In this document: positions 23,451 through 36,464 of the stretch, one piece after another
Numbering within the stretch: the stretch's first letter is position 1
Layout: every line of letters begins with the position of its first letter
From: Myrica gale
Lineage: Eukaryota; Streptophyta; Magnoliopsida; Fagales; Myricaceae
DNA length: 64,000 nucleotides
Assembly: GCA_963930655.1 (NCBI GenBank)
Contig: OZ005610.1
Coordinates: 8,561,001-8,625,000 of the forward strand
Direction: 5' to 3'
Position numbers and translations under genes: made by a program
Notes under the pieces: generated by a model
Seen by the model: only the letters and a program-made list of their open reading frames with translations
Databases searched by the model: none
What the model was told of the DNA's origin: nothing

Positions 23451-26400
23451 ACTTCATGCCAACTGTTACTGAAGAGTGGCTAGCTTATGGCAGGACTAAC
23501 ATTGGTATGATGGTATCACATGAGTATAAATATCAAGTTCCATGAAAAGTTGCCGCTAGTTATGCATAAGCCTAAGCTGTTTGGAAGACACAATGTTATG
23601 GACCTAGTTAAAACATTTTATGGAGTCTCACACTCATGTACAACAAAATTCAACCAAAATGTGATATCCACCCAACTACCTCGGCTGGCTACACAACCGC
23701 TCAGGCTTTATCTCCAATTTAATCATGTCCTGTCCACGTCTTTCCTCAATGTATTTTAACTTAATCTTCTCCTTATAAAAGGCTTTTCTGCGCATATGCA
23801 TGTGTCAGATAAACCCTAGAGTTTCCTTTTTTGCCTTTTTCAATCTGCACTCTTTGAGGATCTTTTTGTTTCCAAAGTACTAGCTTCAACCCACCATTTC
23901 AATTCTTAAGGACATGAAACTCACAGCTAGACCTTAATTTCTCAAGCGAAGGATCAGATCGCATCGGATGTCTTGTCAGAGGGTAAGGGTGTGTTTGTGT
24001 TGTAAAATTTTAGTGTTGTTAAAATTTTAGGTATTAGGTTTAGTGAAAAAGTGAAGAGAGAGGTGATTTTTTATATTTTTTGTAGTGAATAGTAGTGATT
24101 TGATGGAGAGAGAGAGAGATTATATTGTAATTTTTTATTGTGTTAAAATTTTAAAGTGTGTAAAATTTTAGGACGCAAACGCACCCTAAGTTGAGTTCAT
24201 GGATGAGCAAATTCAGGAATATGATGGTTTAATTATCTATTCTGTGCCAGGTATCATCATCTGACAACGTTTCACAAAGCCGATACTCAAATTTTATATC
24301 CTGTTAAAAGCTTATTTACGAGTGATATATTTCCTGTATCGTGCCTGTGGAGGGAAAACTCAAGAGTAAAAGCACACAAAAATCAAGTTCTGCGACATCA
24401 TAGGGATAGTAAGCATAGAGAATGAAACCTGATGTTCTTCACCAATGTCAACTGCCCACCACGCATAGTTACGTCCATCTTCCATTCGAAGCCCAGCAAA
24501 AGACGTTCCCTTGTGTAGGAAAATACTTTTCAGTGGACATTTAGAGAAGCTCATGCAGCAATAACTTCCAAAAAAAAAAATCAGGGTTCATTTTACCTGG
24601 TAAGTTCTTGAGACCAAAACCTTGGGATCCGTGTATCTTGAAGGGGGGCTACTGGCTGCAATACCAATTCTCTGAAAAAAAGCAATTTATGGGGGCTGAG
24701 AAGTGTACCAATAATGATCAAATGGTCTTTCAAGAAATTGATTTCGGAAAAAATGAGGAACCAGAATAAGACGGAGAGAAAAAAAGAAGAAGGAAGAATT
24801 AAGAATTAAGAACTTTACCTTGGACAAAACAGGATTAACCCACTGATGTTCCCCATATGACGTGACAGCAAAGTACAGAACTCCATTGCTGTCTCCATCA
24901 CAGATGTACTGGAGCTCCTTATAACTGGACCGCCTATGTTGAAATCTTACACTGCAAAAGCAAGACCATTCTTGTTAACTCTCCTCTTTCCAAATCTCCA
25001 GAACCAATATTAGACGAACTCATTGTTCTAAGCAACCAAGCAACCTTTTGCCTGTTATGCACTATGGCTCTCTCTTACAGCATGAAATCTTCAACTAGAA
25101 AGGTAAGACCATGTTAGCTAACTCCACTTTTGAAGTGTCCAAGGAAAGAATATTGGACAAACTTATTGTCCTCAGCAACCAAATAAAACATTGTCTATTT
25201 TGTGTTGTGGCTCTATCTTATTTTAAATGAAAATTCGACCCTTTATAGAAGGCCCTACAGCATGAGATCAGAACCATTAATAAGACAACAATAAACGAAT
25301 TTTAACTCACTTGTGACCATCTTCTGGCGTTACAAATCCATATTCTAGATAACTGATGGCCTCCACCACCTGGAACAGGAACACAGAGGAAAATCACTGC
25401 AAGCCAGAATTTCCATACGCCTCGCCACATAGTATAATTAGGACAACAAAATAACTTACAAAAATACCAAACTCGTGAATATGCCTGATAATGCTGCTCT
25501 TCTCCAACTGCAAGATCATTCCAGATATAGGCAAAGTCAAAACAGTGCATTTCATTATCCATAGACTGGCTGATAGACTCTATATGAAGGGGTCCTATGA
25601 CCTTCTTGAGAAAAGAAATTGGGAGTAATGGAAATTGCACAAACGACAACAAGTCACGGACTGGTTGAAGCCTTTCCTCAAATAGCTGTTCGGGGCCAGA
25701 AGTTATTATCAGCTCATCAACCATCTCCCACCCATACAATTCCTTAGCTTTTGAGCCCCACATTAAGATTGCATTCAGAATTTTCTCTTCAGATGTCACT
25801 GTCAAATCTGGATGCTGTCAAACCCAAGTATATTGTTAGAGATACTAACAATTAATTTTTAGGATAACCAAGGCTGCCCAAAACATCAGAGTAAGAATAT
25901 TTATAAGTAATCCTAATCTGCATAGGACTTTTAATTTTGGCTTAAGATTGGAATTTTCCTCTCTTAAATCCCAGAAATTACAGTCTATCTCAAAATCCTG
26001 TAATAGATGGGTTCAAATGTCCAAATTGCATCAAGGTAATCCAGAAAATTTCAGAGCATTTCTCTAACTACTGACCAATATAGGCTACTTATGTGACAAA
26101 CGCTCATTGGTCTGTTTTACAAAATTCGAAAAGCAACCATCATTCCCTTACTTCTCCGTCATCCGACTTCCCACTCTTCAAGCTGGTAACCAAACTCCAC
26201 TTCTGAAGCATTTCCCCCTCTAAATTTAAAGTAATTAGAGCACTTCCTATTTTAGGAGTATGTCTGCTCTAATATAGCTATCTCAGTCCTAAAGTTAACC
26301 ATCAAACTCAAAATCAGCAACTAATAGGGAACTTGAGAACCAACCCGAATGATATTGCTAAAAGTTGTTTCGTCTAGCAAGATGAAGTCAACGCTTGCAG

Positions 26401-29094
26401 TTGTGCAGTAATCAAAGTGCATTGCGAATTTTCTCTCGCCTGTTTCTTGAATAAGTTCAGCTGAAGGGATTGAAGTAACCAGTTGGAGAATTGGACATAC
26501 TGAGTCCTGCAACAAAGTTCAATGGTTAGCTTGAAAAGCAACAGTCCAATTACTTTGCCAAAACTGTCTGCTTCCTCGTCCATTAAACTTGTGCATAATA
26601 GAAAAACTCGTTGTATGACCTTCTTCCAATAGGAGAACTCCATCCCTGCATATAATATGTACACGAGAGGTATCAATATTTTATAATTCATTCTCTCAAA
26701 ACGGATATTTTCTTTTCTTTTTGTTTTTTTCAGAAGAGTCCAAAACCCACGTCACTTCTCCGTCTTTTACCTCTAGTCATACAAGTAACATACTGTAAAA
26801 ACGACAAGACAAAAAGCAATGATTTTAAGCACTATCAGGAAATTACATTACGAGGCAAGATAAGGGTTACCAAACTACCTCCGAGAGGCATTCTAATAGT
26901 GTTTTGCAGCATTCCTGATGAAGGAGAGTAACTCCAAATTGATCAGACAAAAATAAAAGTTGGAGTAATAAGGAACCGGAAGCCATGATTCCTTGCATAT
27001 CAAGTTCACCGCTATACATGAACTCAAGCATGGCCTTGAATGCTTCCGGTGACACATCCCTCAACAAAACCTCTGCGGACATGGTTTCACTCATTCCATT
27101 TGTGAACATCTGCCAGTTAAAACTTAACCGTTACTAGTGAAGCAGATGAATTGCGAAAACAATTAAAACTACATAGATCCACAAGGAGCAAAGAACTATC
27201 AAAAGTATCATGCTCCAAAAGACATGAATAAAGCAAACTTAATTTCTTTGAGAGACCTAATCTTATCCGTGCTACGATATGACCACACATATAGATTGCC
27301 GATTGTTTGATCAAAGAATTTATACTTTGAAGGAAATTCACATTTTTTGGCAATAGAAGTGACAATGTTCAGCTTGTCTATTTTCAGCGTGACCAGTCTT
27401 TTGTTCTTTCCTCCGCATAAAATTTTAAATGATGTGAAGATGTAAACATTTTGGAGCATTAGAGACCAAAATAATGAAATGATTCTTAGTTCACTTGAGC
27501 TTGTCATTATGAAGACCTTAGCCTGACAGCACGATGACAAAGCAAGGCACCTGAAAAACTACGAAACAAAAGCTATTCCTTGTATGTTGTAGATCTCTTT
27601 GAGCTAACGCAGTCAGCCAAAAAAATTTGAATTTGGAAGCATTAAATTCTTCCAGAATATCCCTTCAGAGCATTGAAAATATCTATCTCCATTTAAGATT
27701 ATTGCACAGCAATCCAGTAAACTAGACAGAACATACTTGCTATCCCTGTTCAGAAGGGGTGAGGGAGTGGCCCAGGCCCAAGAATGAATTTGGCTCACCT
27801 TTGCAAATGGTACACTCCATAAACTGAGAATGATCTTGTGTTGCTGGGCAACCAGACCATGTCCCTCAATATAGATGTTCACATCACCGAATTTGCCCGT
27901 TAAGTACAATTGTTTGAGCTTTTGAACATTGACAGGAAGTCCAGAGGGGAAGGTTACACAACAATGGGGTCGATTGCTCGGGTATGATAATTCCACGTTC
28001 TTACCCGAGTCGAAAAACTTTTTATTCAGTTTGAACCTTTCCATGGCTTCTTCACACTGATTCACCAACGAGGTCACTTCAAAATGTAAGCCCAGAGCCC
28101 TCAGGGAACCAAGTTGTGATTCTGGAATCTACACGATCCGATCATTTTTGGTAGTTAGGTCCAGGCAGTTTTAGAATGAGAAGTTCCATGTCAAGTTACA
28201 ACTACCACAGCAACGACTCACCAACGAGGATTTGAGACTCAAGGAAAAATAAAGTATTCGAGTCTTTGGAAAATCAAGTACCTGTGTCCGGCCTGTGTAG
28301 ATATATTGAAGCAGTGCGTGGAGAACTGGATAAGTAACATCACACAACCTGACAACATCTTCCGACGAACTCAAAGGAAAAATATTACCAGAGGCTCCCA
28401 AGATTGCCTTGTGAGCAGGTACAGATCTTTCCTCAGCCCCAACAATGAAAACCATATCAGATAATTCCCAACTCTCAAGAAAATTTTCAAGTCCCCACTT
28501 CTCATACTCCGTGAATGCATCATCTTTCAAGTCTTCTTCGTCATCCTCCTCACCTATAACCTCACTATAATCTACACGCTTCCATAAATAAATATGATTG
28601 CGCGTCAATGGGAGCACATTCACATTTCTATATCCAACGTGTTTATCCCAGCTACTAAGCCCAATATACCGAACACCACAATTTGGATTCGAATCTAGCC
28701 ACTGAAAGACGAGATTCTGAAATGGATATCTTCCCTTACCAATACTAATCAACCCATCGTAGATACTGATCCAATAACTTTGAAACGCCGAAGAACAACA
28801 AAGTCCAACGCCAGCCACATCAACCACAGTTTTCCCATCTACCTCGATTCTCAACCTCTTGTTCCGATGACTACCCAATATGACTGTGTAGTGAGGACTA
28901 TTATCTCTTTTATAATGGTAGTGCTGGCTTCCCACATTCTCCCGGAACACTAGCGTGACATCGTTGTGAGCAAAAGCTTCAAAAGCTACAAAAGCTACAC
29001 AACCCCGGCCAGCTTCCCGAAATTTCAAGCCCTTTCTCCACGCACACTCAAAGGGTGCTACTGTAAGAAATTTCTTCTCTTTCATCTCCATCAT
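22859..29094 (-). CDS. Double BTB/POZ protein with C-terminal discoidin-like domain (At2g30600 type)
   Basis: Ortholog-type match to the plant BTB protein At2g30600; BTB proteins often serve as CUL3 ubiquitin ligase adaptors, but no role of this family is established to my knowledge. Exons, high to low: 28282-29094, 27799-28128, 26879-27109, 26345-26506, 25602-25814, 25460-25507, 25311-25369, 24819-24951, 24597-24671, 24429-24509, 23193-23261, 22859-23077. They total 2433 bases, giving 810 residues. An N-terminal beta-rich region is followed by BTB 1 (about 205-310), BTB 2 (about 340-460), a BACK-like helical part, and a F5/8 type C-like domain (about 640-810). The 48-base exon at 25460-25507 and its weak preceding donor (GTCATAGG) are the least certain parts. 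The start may be the first or second Met (MMEMKEKK). No disruption is seen. Confidence 0.93.
23420..23451 (+). repeat. GAAA/GA microsatellite
   Basis: A run of GAAA units passing into GA units, inside an intron of the BTB gene between exons 24429-24509 and 23193-23261. Confidence 0.9.
23987..24186. mobile_element. Tourist-like MITE, family 1, best-preserved copy
   Basis: A 200-bp element in a BTB gene intron with TAA at 23984-23986 and 24187-24189. The inverted ends agree closely: GGGTGTGTTTGTGT against GGGTGCGTTTGCGT. The interior is AT-rich and non-coding. This copy best defines the family. Confidence 0.88.
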
Positions 29095-30239
29095 TCGCTA
29101 CCCGTACAATAACCCGATTTTCTTTGCTCTTGCTGGACACCCTTATATACTGGAAAGTTCAACAACATCTAGCGCAACCACACCACCTTGTCTATCTTGA
29201 AGAAACAAAGGAAAAAGACGAAAAACGGCAAACTTACTCGAGGACGTAGTGAGCAACAAGACAAAACAAGACAGACATCTAAAGATTCTTAGACAACTGG
29301 GCTATGCAAAAGATACCCATAAATACATAACAATGTGAAATCCAAGAAAAAAAAAAAAGATGACAATATGAAAATCTGCACAAAATTCGACCATAACATT
29401 ACAAAATGTAAAACTGTAATAAATTTAGGGCGGTCAATGTAAAATTATGAAACATCGCTTTCCAAGCGTATCCCAGAAATCGCCAGAAGCTTCTCCACTT
29501 GACCCAAAAAGATCTAAAACCAGGTTCAACCACAAGTATCCATCAGAAACTCGCTCTCGATCCTAAGCCACAATCTTATATAAGTACACGACTGGTACAA
29601 AATATCAATGTAGAAAAACCTCACGTAAGGCCGAAAACACACAGAAAGGACAAAGAAACGTCATGTGTGTTGATGACAACAGAAGAAAAAAATCAGGTAT
29701 GGATCAAAACCACCTCAAAAATGCACAGAAAACTGGAGACGTGTTTTTCGTGGTGGGTATTTCTCTTTCTTCTACGTGTGGTGTATTTCTCTTACCTGTT
29801 AAAAAATTCATGAGGGCCATCTCTGTCTGCCAAGGAACCGGAATCACAGCCAGCACCGGTGCACAAAACACCAGAGATATTTGCAACAGATTGGTGAAAA
29901 GTTATCGATAAGGGGTTGCTTCAATATAATCTATCTCCCATAAAAAAATATACAAAATTACAAAAATTATAAAAATTTACCTCTCTCTTCACTTTTTCAC
30001 TAAACTCAATACCAACACATATTCTCATACCAAAAATATTACAACACAAACATAACCTTTGACATGTTGGCGTTTGGTGTTGGGATGCGTAATGATTAGA
30101 CTTTTCCCAGAAATAGATTTTGTGGGCCTCCAGCTGAAAAAGGGTCTGATGACAGAGTGCGTGGCAGCTGGGAATGAATTTGGGGTTGGCTGTGATATAT
30201 TAGATTCCACGACCACCTTAGATGGAAGGCAGATTTAGC
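29095..30239. other. Upstream region of the BTB gene, with a MITE remnant
   Basis: No gene is apparent. The segment 29918-30054 matches the family 1 MITE in reverse orientation (right end ACACAAACATAACC) but lacks a clear left end, so it is a truncated copy. Confidence 0.5.
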
Positions 30240-31663
30240 GGACCGAGCTCCTCTGTAATAATTAGGCTATTGTACAGGGAGCAATTTCTCCAATCCAGAC
30301 CGTTGCTTCAAAATATAAGGTCAAGATTCTTCCACGTTATTAATCCGCGTCAAACTCAAGATTAATATTTAAAAATAAAAATAAAAAGTCACCTCACGGA
30401 CAAGCTAACGACGTCACCCTTCACGTTTTTCTAGGATCTTCCTTCTTTCTTTCGACAGAGATTCAGTCATCAAACACGAATAGATACCGCTCTATCGTGG
30501 GTTTGCTCCTGAGAACTTCGATTTCATGAGCACTTCGATTCTTGATTTTGAAGATTCGAATTTTTTGGACTACCGGTGTTCGAGTTTCTTCTTTTAAACG
30601 TGAAGTTTTGTGCAAACAGGTCTGAGATCTCGGGTAGATCTAATTCCTTCTGGCATCAACATATACTGTCTGAGAACTTAGAAACGACGATCGGATTTCA
30701 TCTAGACCAGCAGAGAAACACAAGCCGAGGCGCACCAGCCCTCGCATAATGCCGCGATGAATCATTATACACGAAAACCCTCTCATTGCCAACAACAAGC
30801 AAATAACCCTTAATTACCTGAAAAGCAAGATGCTCATCCAGGTCAAAACATCCTCTTTGATTTAACTCTGCATTTGAAGTGACTCACATCGCCCAGGAGC
30901 AATATATGAATTAAATCACCCTCTGATGTAAACCCATATGCTTTAGATTGCTTGTTGCATCAAAAGCATAATTATGAGTAAATGAATGATTCCATCCTTC
31001 ACACTCGGACTCCTTGACTTTCATGCTTCTCAAATCCAATGATCCTGCACCACTCTGTCATAACACAGAGTCGTTGCTTCAAGAATGTAAGTGGCGGCCG
31101 GCTCTTTGGCATAGTCGAACCATAGAGTCCCACTTACTGTGAAAACCCTGATCTTCTCAAGATTTTTGAGGTTATTCTGAATTCAAATTCTTGGACAAGT
31201 GCCCTCATCTCAACTTTTTGGCTACTAGTTGGGATTTTCCCACTGTATAGAGAGCATCATGCAAAATTGCAAATCTCGATTTTGACTGCTTTTTAGGCTC
31301 TTCGAGTTGCAGCCAAACCTATTCAGAAGAAAAAAAGGCTTGAAAAAAAGAAGAAAAAAATTGGGTAGGAGATGCTAAGCTGCGAAGGTTTGAAGGAGGA
31401 TTCTTTCTCGGTTGCAGGAAAGTGAAGAAGGCTGGAAAACGTAGAGAGAAAAAAAAAGGCTGGAAAAGAAGATGATGATGAAAGCATGAACAGTCGCGGT
31501 TAGTCTGTCCGTTAGTGATCCTATCATTTTTTTAACATTAATCTTAAATTTGATGCGGATCGATGACGTGGAATGATCTTGTACCTATATTTTGAAGCAA
31601 CGGTTTGGATGGGAGGAATTGCTCCTCGTGCAATACTCTAGATATTGCAGAGGAACTCGGTCC
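30240..31663. mobile_element. Non-autonomous Mutator-like element with long terminal inverted repeats
   Basis: A 1424-bp element. The left arm (30240 to about 30375) and the right arm (about 31530 to 31663) are inverted copies, both starting GGACCGAG at the outer edge and matching at most positions for about 135 bases. The flanks AGATTTAGC (30231-30239) and AAATTTAGC (31664-31672) form a 9-bp target duplication with one difference. Long arms and 9-bp duplications are hallmarks of Mutator-like elements. No transposase frame is present. Part of the interior (about 30830-31150, minus strand) reads like broken coding sequence, which could be captured host DNA. Confidence 0.88.
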
Positions 31664-31876
31664 AAATTTAGCTCTTCACAATAACTAACAGTATCACGAA
31701 TTTGCGTAATAAAATTTTACCCACCTGAATTTTATTGTCATTACAAAATATTCTATTTCTTCACTTTTTTTATCAATTTTTATATATTTTTTTATTTTTT
31801 CACCAATTTGTGCACTCTCTCTTCACTTTTTTATCCACCCTAATACCTAAAATTTTACTTTTCATGCACAGACTAA

Positions 31877-32052
31877 AGGTTATGTTTGTGTTGAAAAATT
31901 TTTTGTATTGATTTTAGTGTTGGTATTGGGTTTAGTAAAAAAATGAAAAGAAAGGTAATTTTTTTATATTTTTTTATGAGAGAAAGAGATTATATTGTAA
32001 TATTTTATTATGAGTTGGTAAAATATTTTGTGAAATTTTTAGTGCAAACGGA
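31877..32052. mobile_element. Tourist-like MITE, family 1, degraded pair
   Basis: Starts AGGTTATGTTTGTG and ends GTGCAAACGGACT, with the family interior between. A second partial copy in the opposite orientation lies just left, at about 31700-31860. The target duplication is not clear. Confidence 0.55.
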
Positions 32053-32272
32053 CTTATTTGAAAACATATACATATTGTTATTCGAAGTAAAAATAACTTC
32101 TCATTTTGCAGAAATCGCTCTGCCCCATTAAAGATATTAGCCCCTAATTTTAAGGAGAATCTTATTTGGAAGTCCTATTATTGATATATTCAATGAGTGG
32201 CCAGGGAAAAGACAATATTATAAATATTTTTATTTATTTTCTTATATATTAGACAGGCTTACATAACAAAAC

Positions 32273-32345
32273 TCCGTTGTAGTCTAGTTGGTCAGGATAC
32301 TCGGCTCTCACCCGAGAGACCCGGGTTCAAGTCCCGGCAACGGAA
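32273..32345 (+). tRNA. tRNA-Glu, anticodon CTC
   Basis: A 73-base cloverleaf without intron. The acceptor stem pairs TCCGTTG with CAACGGA, followed by discriminator A. The anticodon stem CTCGG/CCGAG closes the loop CTCTCAC, giving anticodon CTC (glutamate). The T arm is CCGGGTTCAAGTCCCGG. The internal A and B boxes look intact. A T-run beginning near 32353 can end pol III transcription. It stands alone between a MITE and the cyclin gene. Confidence 0.97.
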
Positions 32346-32953
32346 TATTTCTATTTTAACATCACAAACACTATGAGTTTTGTGGCCTGTGAGGGATCTC
32401 TGTTCTGTGGAGCCGTGCTTGATCTGAAGCTTACCCATACACGCTGTGTGATTTCCACTTGTTTTCATTTGCCAAACTTGATGTTTTCCTAACAAAATTA
32501 GGCTGATTACATTAGAAAGCTTTCCATCCAGCTCTCTACCAAATTGGGTCTAGAGTTTTAGAGTACAACCAGGAACAATCGTGGTGATTGGTGGACACGT
32601 GACACAATCTCAAAATTGAAGAACAAACCAATGAACATTGATTTATTTTATCATTCATAATGGAAACAACACTCAAAACAAGTACAAATAGAGCCAGCCT
32701 GCTCAGAAAAAAAAAAAAAATCGGATAGAACTTTGGAAACTATTTTCCTGTAGAACCCAAGAAAAAAAATGGAAATCCCCCCGCTATGCTCGAATAAAAC
32801 ATAGAATAAAAGGACTGAATCCGAAATACCCAATTACAATATGTTCAAGAACCCAGGGGCAACTTAAGTTGCTCAATTACATCCCGTCCCCCAATTGCGA
32901 AGTAAAAGTTAGTACCCCTTGTGGTCAATGCATCAGCTGTTTCCCGAGTCCAG
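32346..32953. other. Intergenic plus cyclin 3' UTR
   Basis: No gene is seen between the tRNA and the cyclin stop codon. The right half probably holds the cyclin 3' UTR. Confidence 0.5.
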
Positions 32954-35716
32954 CTAGAATCTGGTCTCCAAGAGAAAGTTAGCAGGATCAGTTTTTGCAG
33001 CATAGCCATACTTCGATGTACTGTACTTCCGATGAACACCTGTGAGCTTCCCTGTGCCAGATTTCTGATGGAAATTAACCATCAACCTTGAGCATTCCCT
33101 ACACATTAAACAAGAACAATAGCATCCAGTAAAAATGCATCCATTCATTGCATAGGCCTCTAGTGTGATAAAAACAAAGTAAGCACTTACAATAGTTGCT
33201 CCTCCAAGTAGCCGGTGTGCCACTCACAGGTCTTGCTCCACTGCTTAAACCCACTAAGGGTGCATTGAGATGTAAATATCGCAGCAGCAGCCAACAGAGA
33301 AGGAGGAAACTTAAGCATCTCGTACTCAACTAGGCATATTTCGATCATGAAGAATGACAGCAGCTCGAGCTGTTTCAATTTCAAGGTTGCAATAAAATCT
33401 GTCTAATCAAAACCATTGCTATACATAAAGCTATGTGCAGTGTAGTTGATCTGACTCAGACTCTATACCTTCTTGTCAGCTTGAGCAGCTTTGAGAAACC
33501 TCCTCATAAAAACATATGTCGTGGGAACTGAAAGATTGAACTGTAGAGTATTGACAAGTAGCTTCTCCTGCAGCACAGAAGTGAATCATCGATTCCAATA
33601 CTGATTGTTGATTGTGTTTAGAGAGAATTTAAAACATAAAATGCTTTTAAGTTAAATCTACCATCTCAAGTACTTCTTTTCTGCTGTAAGCCTTGTCAGA
33701 AATCACAATAAAGTCCTCCACAACAGGAACTGAAACTTCTTCATATTTGCAGGCGAGAAGCATTGCTGTTACTCCGACCAGCTGGAGTTTCTTCCTCACA
33801 ACTGGTTGAGCAGCTAAGAATCTATCAATCAGGTTTATTGTAAGATACAAGGTCTCTTCCATCAGTTCAAACTTGTAGTGCACCTGTTATCATATGACTA
33901 ACTCGTTAGTCACTCAGTTTAAGTAGATGAAACTAGATATTCATCTCCTAGAGTGAAGCCGCGCTCATTTTATGTACCTCAATTAGCCAATCAATGAGAA
34001 TACCTCTCATCCTCTCATTGATATCAGGTTGCTGTGTCATGTAGTTTGGTGGGGCACAGCTTGAACTCTGCAAGAACATATTGGACAAGATTAGTAAGTT
34101 GTTTCCATTTTTAACATGTCATCCATCACCAAGCTATTCATCAAACAAAGCCCAATTATTCCTGCAGGAGTAGACATTCTACGAATCTACGATTCAAAAT
34201 AACAACCTCATTTTACCACATTCTATTTGACGATCTTCCAGAAAACATTCCATAACATCTATGGGAGGACAGCATTTCATCTACCAAGAAGACTCGATTG
34301 TTAAGCCTTCTACAATACAAGGCCTAAAGTTCCTCACCTATAATATGATATTTCAACATTTAGATAGACTCTCTTTGACTGATCAAATTCATCTAATGAG
34401 GCAAGTCTCCCAAATAGATGTGGGGACTTGGAGAAACATAATCTCAAAGAGTAATGTCAGTTGCAGCTGAATAATGTCAACTAACGAGGTCTTCCAGCGT
34501 GCAAATTAAGCAGTAAGAGAGGAGATCATATATCACCTCTGCTTTCTTGTAGTTTTTATATAAATCATCAATATATTCAACAACTGCAAGCAGGTTCCTT
34601 TTATCACAGCCGTCTATGTCTACTGGCTCTTCAGCTATGTCCTCCATTTCTATCTCCTCCTGCAGGAAATCAAAACATCAATCGCATTCTCCTGAAACGT
34701 CAAATATCGCATTCCACTTGAAATGTCAAATATGATTTGTAGTAAAAGGAGGGGGAAGGCAGACAATACCATCCGATCAATCTCTTCCATCATTGCTTCT
34801 GTGTGTTGCACAAACATTGGCACCTCATTAGTCGCCTTGTAGTCTTCCATATCTATGATGGTATAATCTTCAGACCCACTAGGATTTGGGGCCAATTGGT
34901 CTGGTTTCTTAGATTCCTGTAAAAGAACTTATTCATCACTCCAATCTTACAACCAACCTGTGCACAAATTATCTCCTGTAAATATCTTCAATGTTGCAGA
35001 AACAGTACCTCAGGTAGAAGTGGCTGCTTGTTGGACATCTGGGCCGCAAACTTCCTATAAGAAAGAACAGGAAAGATCAAATTCCAAAGAACGAAGAAAA
35101 ACTTTTTAGCATAAGAAGCATTTTTGAGAAGATAACTGACCTAGTAATCGGACGATGTGCAGGAATTAGTGGTTTCTTATTGCAATCTGCATGTTTTCTG
35201 GCGACCAAAATGATACTTTTAGTAAGGTTCTTTGTCTTTAAGAGCTGACGTTTTTATCTTTTACAATCTTTAATTACAATCAGGAAGTAATGAACCGATG
35301 TGACTCAGTTAAATTATGTTTCTCAGCGATACAAAAGCTAAATCAAGTACAGAATATTAGATCTTTCATTTTCTTCAGCTTTTTCCAAATGAACCAAAGA
35401 GACACTAGGGTTTGAGTACTTACTCTGAAAAGATATTTTTGTTGACAGCATAAGAGTGAGGAGGAGCTCCTATTACATTCCGGTTGATACTGCTCAGTGC
35501 CCTCCGGGTGTGTCCGATCCCCATACCCACTTTCCCACCTTCAGCACGGAATCCACCTCCTAATTCGCAATTTAAAATGCAAAAAACACCCCACTTATGC
35601 TAAGGTTTAGAGCCGAAACTGAGAGATTACAGAACCAAATCCGGCCATCCGGGTAAAGTACCTTGAGAAATTGCGGTTCCGATCACGCCCGGATTGTTCT
35701 CGTCTGATCCAGCCAT
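32954..35716 (-). CDS. CYCB2: B2-type cyclin, G2/M regulator
   Basis: Partner of CDKs at the G2 to M transition in the nucleus. Exons, high to low: 35662-35716, 35424-35559, 35141-35197, 35009-35054, 34770-34916, 34537-34659, 33978-34067, 33662-33883, 33469-33567, 33191-33369, 32954-33098. They total 1299 bases, giving 432 residues, the usual CYCB2 length. A destruction box [10 protein letters not shown] lies at about residues 37-46, as needed for APC/C-dependent breakdown. The cyclin N box runs from [16 protein letters not shown] onward, with the LACKYEE block, and the C box ends at ANFLLETRF. All splice borders keep frame. The choice of B2 over B1 rests on the [12 protein letters not shown] and [15 protein letters not shown] blocks. 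Confidence 0.96.
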
Positions 35717-36298
35717 TTCTTTATTAAAAGAATAAGAGGAAGAAGAAGAACGACACGGAATAAGAAACCAATCACAAAGAAAAAGCCAAATGCAATCAAC
35801 AATTGCAAACCAGGAAAGAACACTGAAACCCCTCGATTGACAACCACGTGAAAAGAAACGCAAAAGAACCCGAACAAGAACACGTATCAATACCCAGGTC
35901 ATAAATTACAAACCCCACTAACGAAATTCAAGAATTCCGCGGATTCCCTAGAACGATTGCGACCAAACAAAGTGGAAGAAAATCCCAACTGACGCATACC
36001 TTTTAGCCCGCAATACTATCTTTCTTGAAACTCGCAACCAAGAGAGACACTACTCGGAGAATCCCATTGAAACCCGGAGCGATCTCTCTTTTTTTTTCTC
36101 TACCTGTAAAGCGATCGCTCTCTCACTGTCTTTCTCGCAGTCTCCTGGTTCTTAAGGTTTTTGGGGTTTATCCAAGACGAAAAAAATGAAAAGGGAAAGA
36201 GGAGAGAGAGCAAGAAGGGAAGAACTGTGTAGGAGATATAGGGAGGAAACAGCGGATATATGTCCGCACATTGGTCCGCTCTGTAAATGTTTAAACGC

Positions 36299-36369
36299 AA
36301 CGGCTAGTTATCAGTAGCCGTACGATTCACCAGACGAAAAGTCGCGCTGTTCTGTGTCCGACCCAACGG
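36299..36369. promoter_or_regulatory. MSA-type mitotic promoter motifs of CYCB2
   Basis: Two AACGG cores (36299-36303 and 36365-36369), both as CAACGGCTA, lie 580-650 bases upstream of the cyclin ATG. A near copy in reverse orientation (AGTAGCCGT, 36313-36321) sits between them. AACGG is the core of the M-phase-specific activator element bound by three-repeat MYB proteins in B-type cyclin promoters. The motif is short, so the support comes from clustering and gene context. Confidence 0.65.
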
Positions 36370-36438
36370 CTACTTCGCATGTGCAGGCAGTGCAGCTGTG
36401 CTTTCAAAATTTTGGTATCACTCCGAAGTCCGAAGAAA

Positions 36439-36464
36439 TAATATATATATATATATATATATAT
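36439..36464 (+). repeat. AT dinucleotide microsatellite
   Basis: About twelve AT units in a row, upstream of the cyclin promoter motifs. Confidence 0.9.

Noticed and set aside
29499..29911. Plus-strand frames upstream of the BTB gene
   Set aside because: No domain, two overlapping frames of similar length, and no conserved motif; not supportable as a gene.
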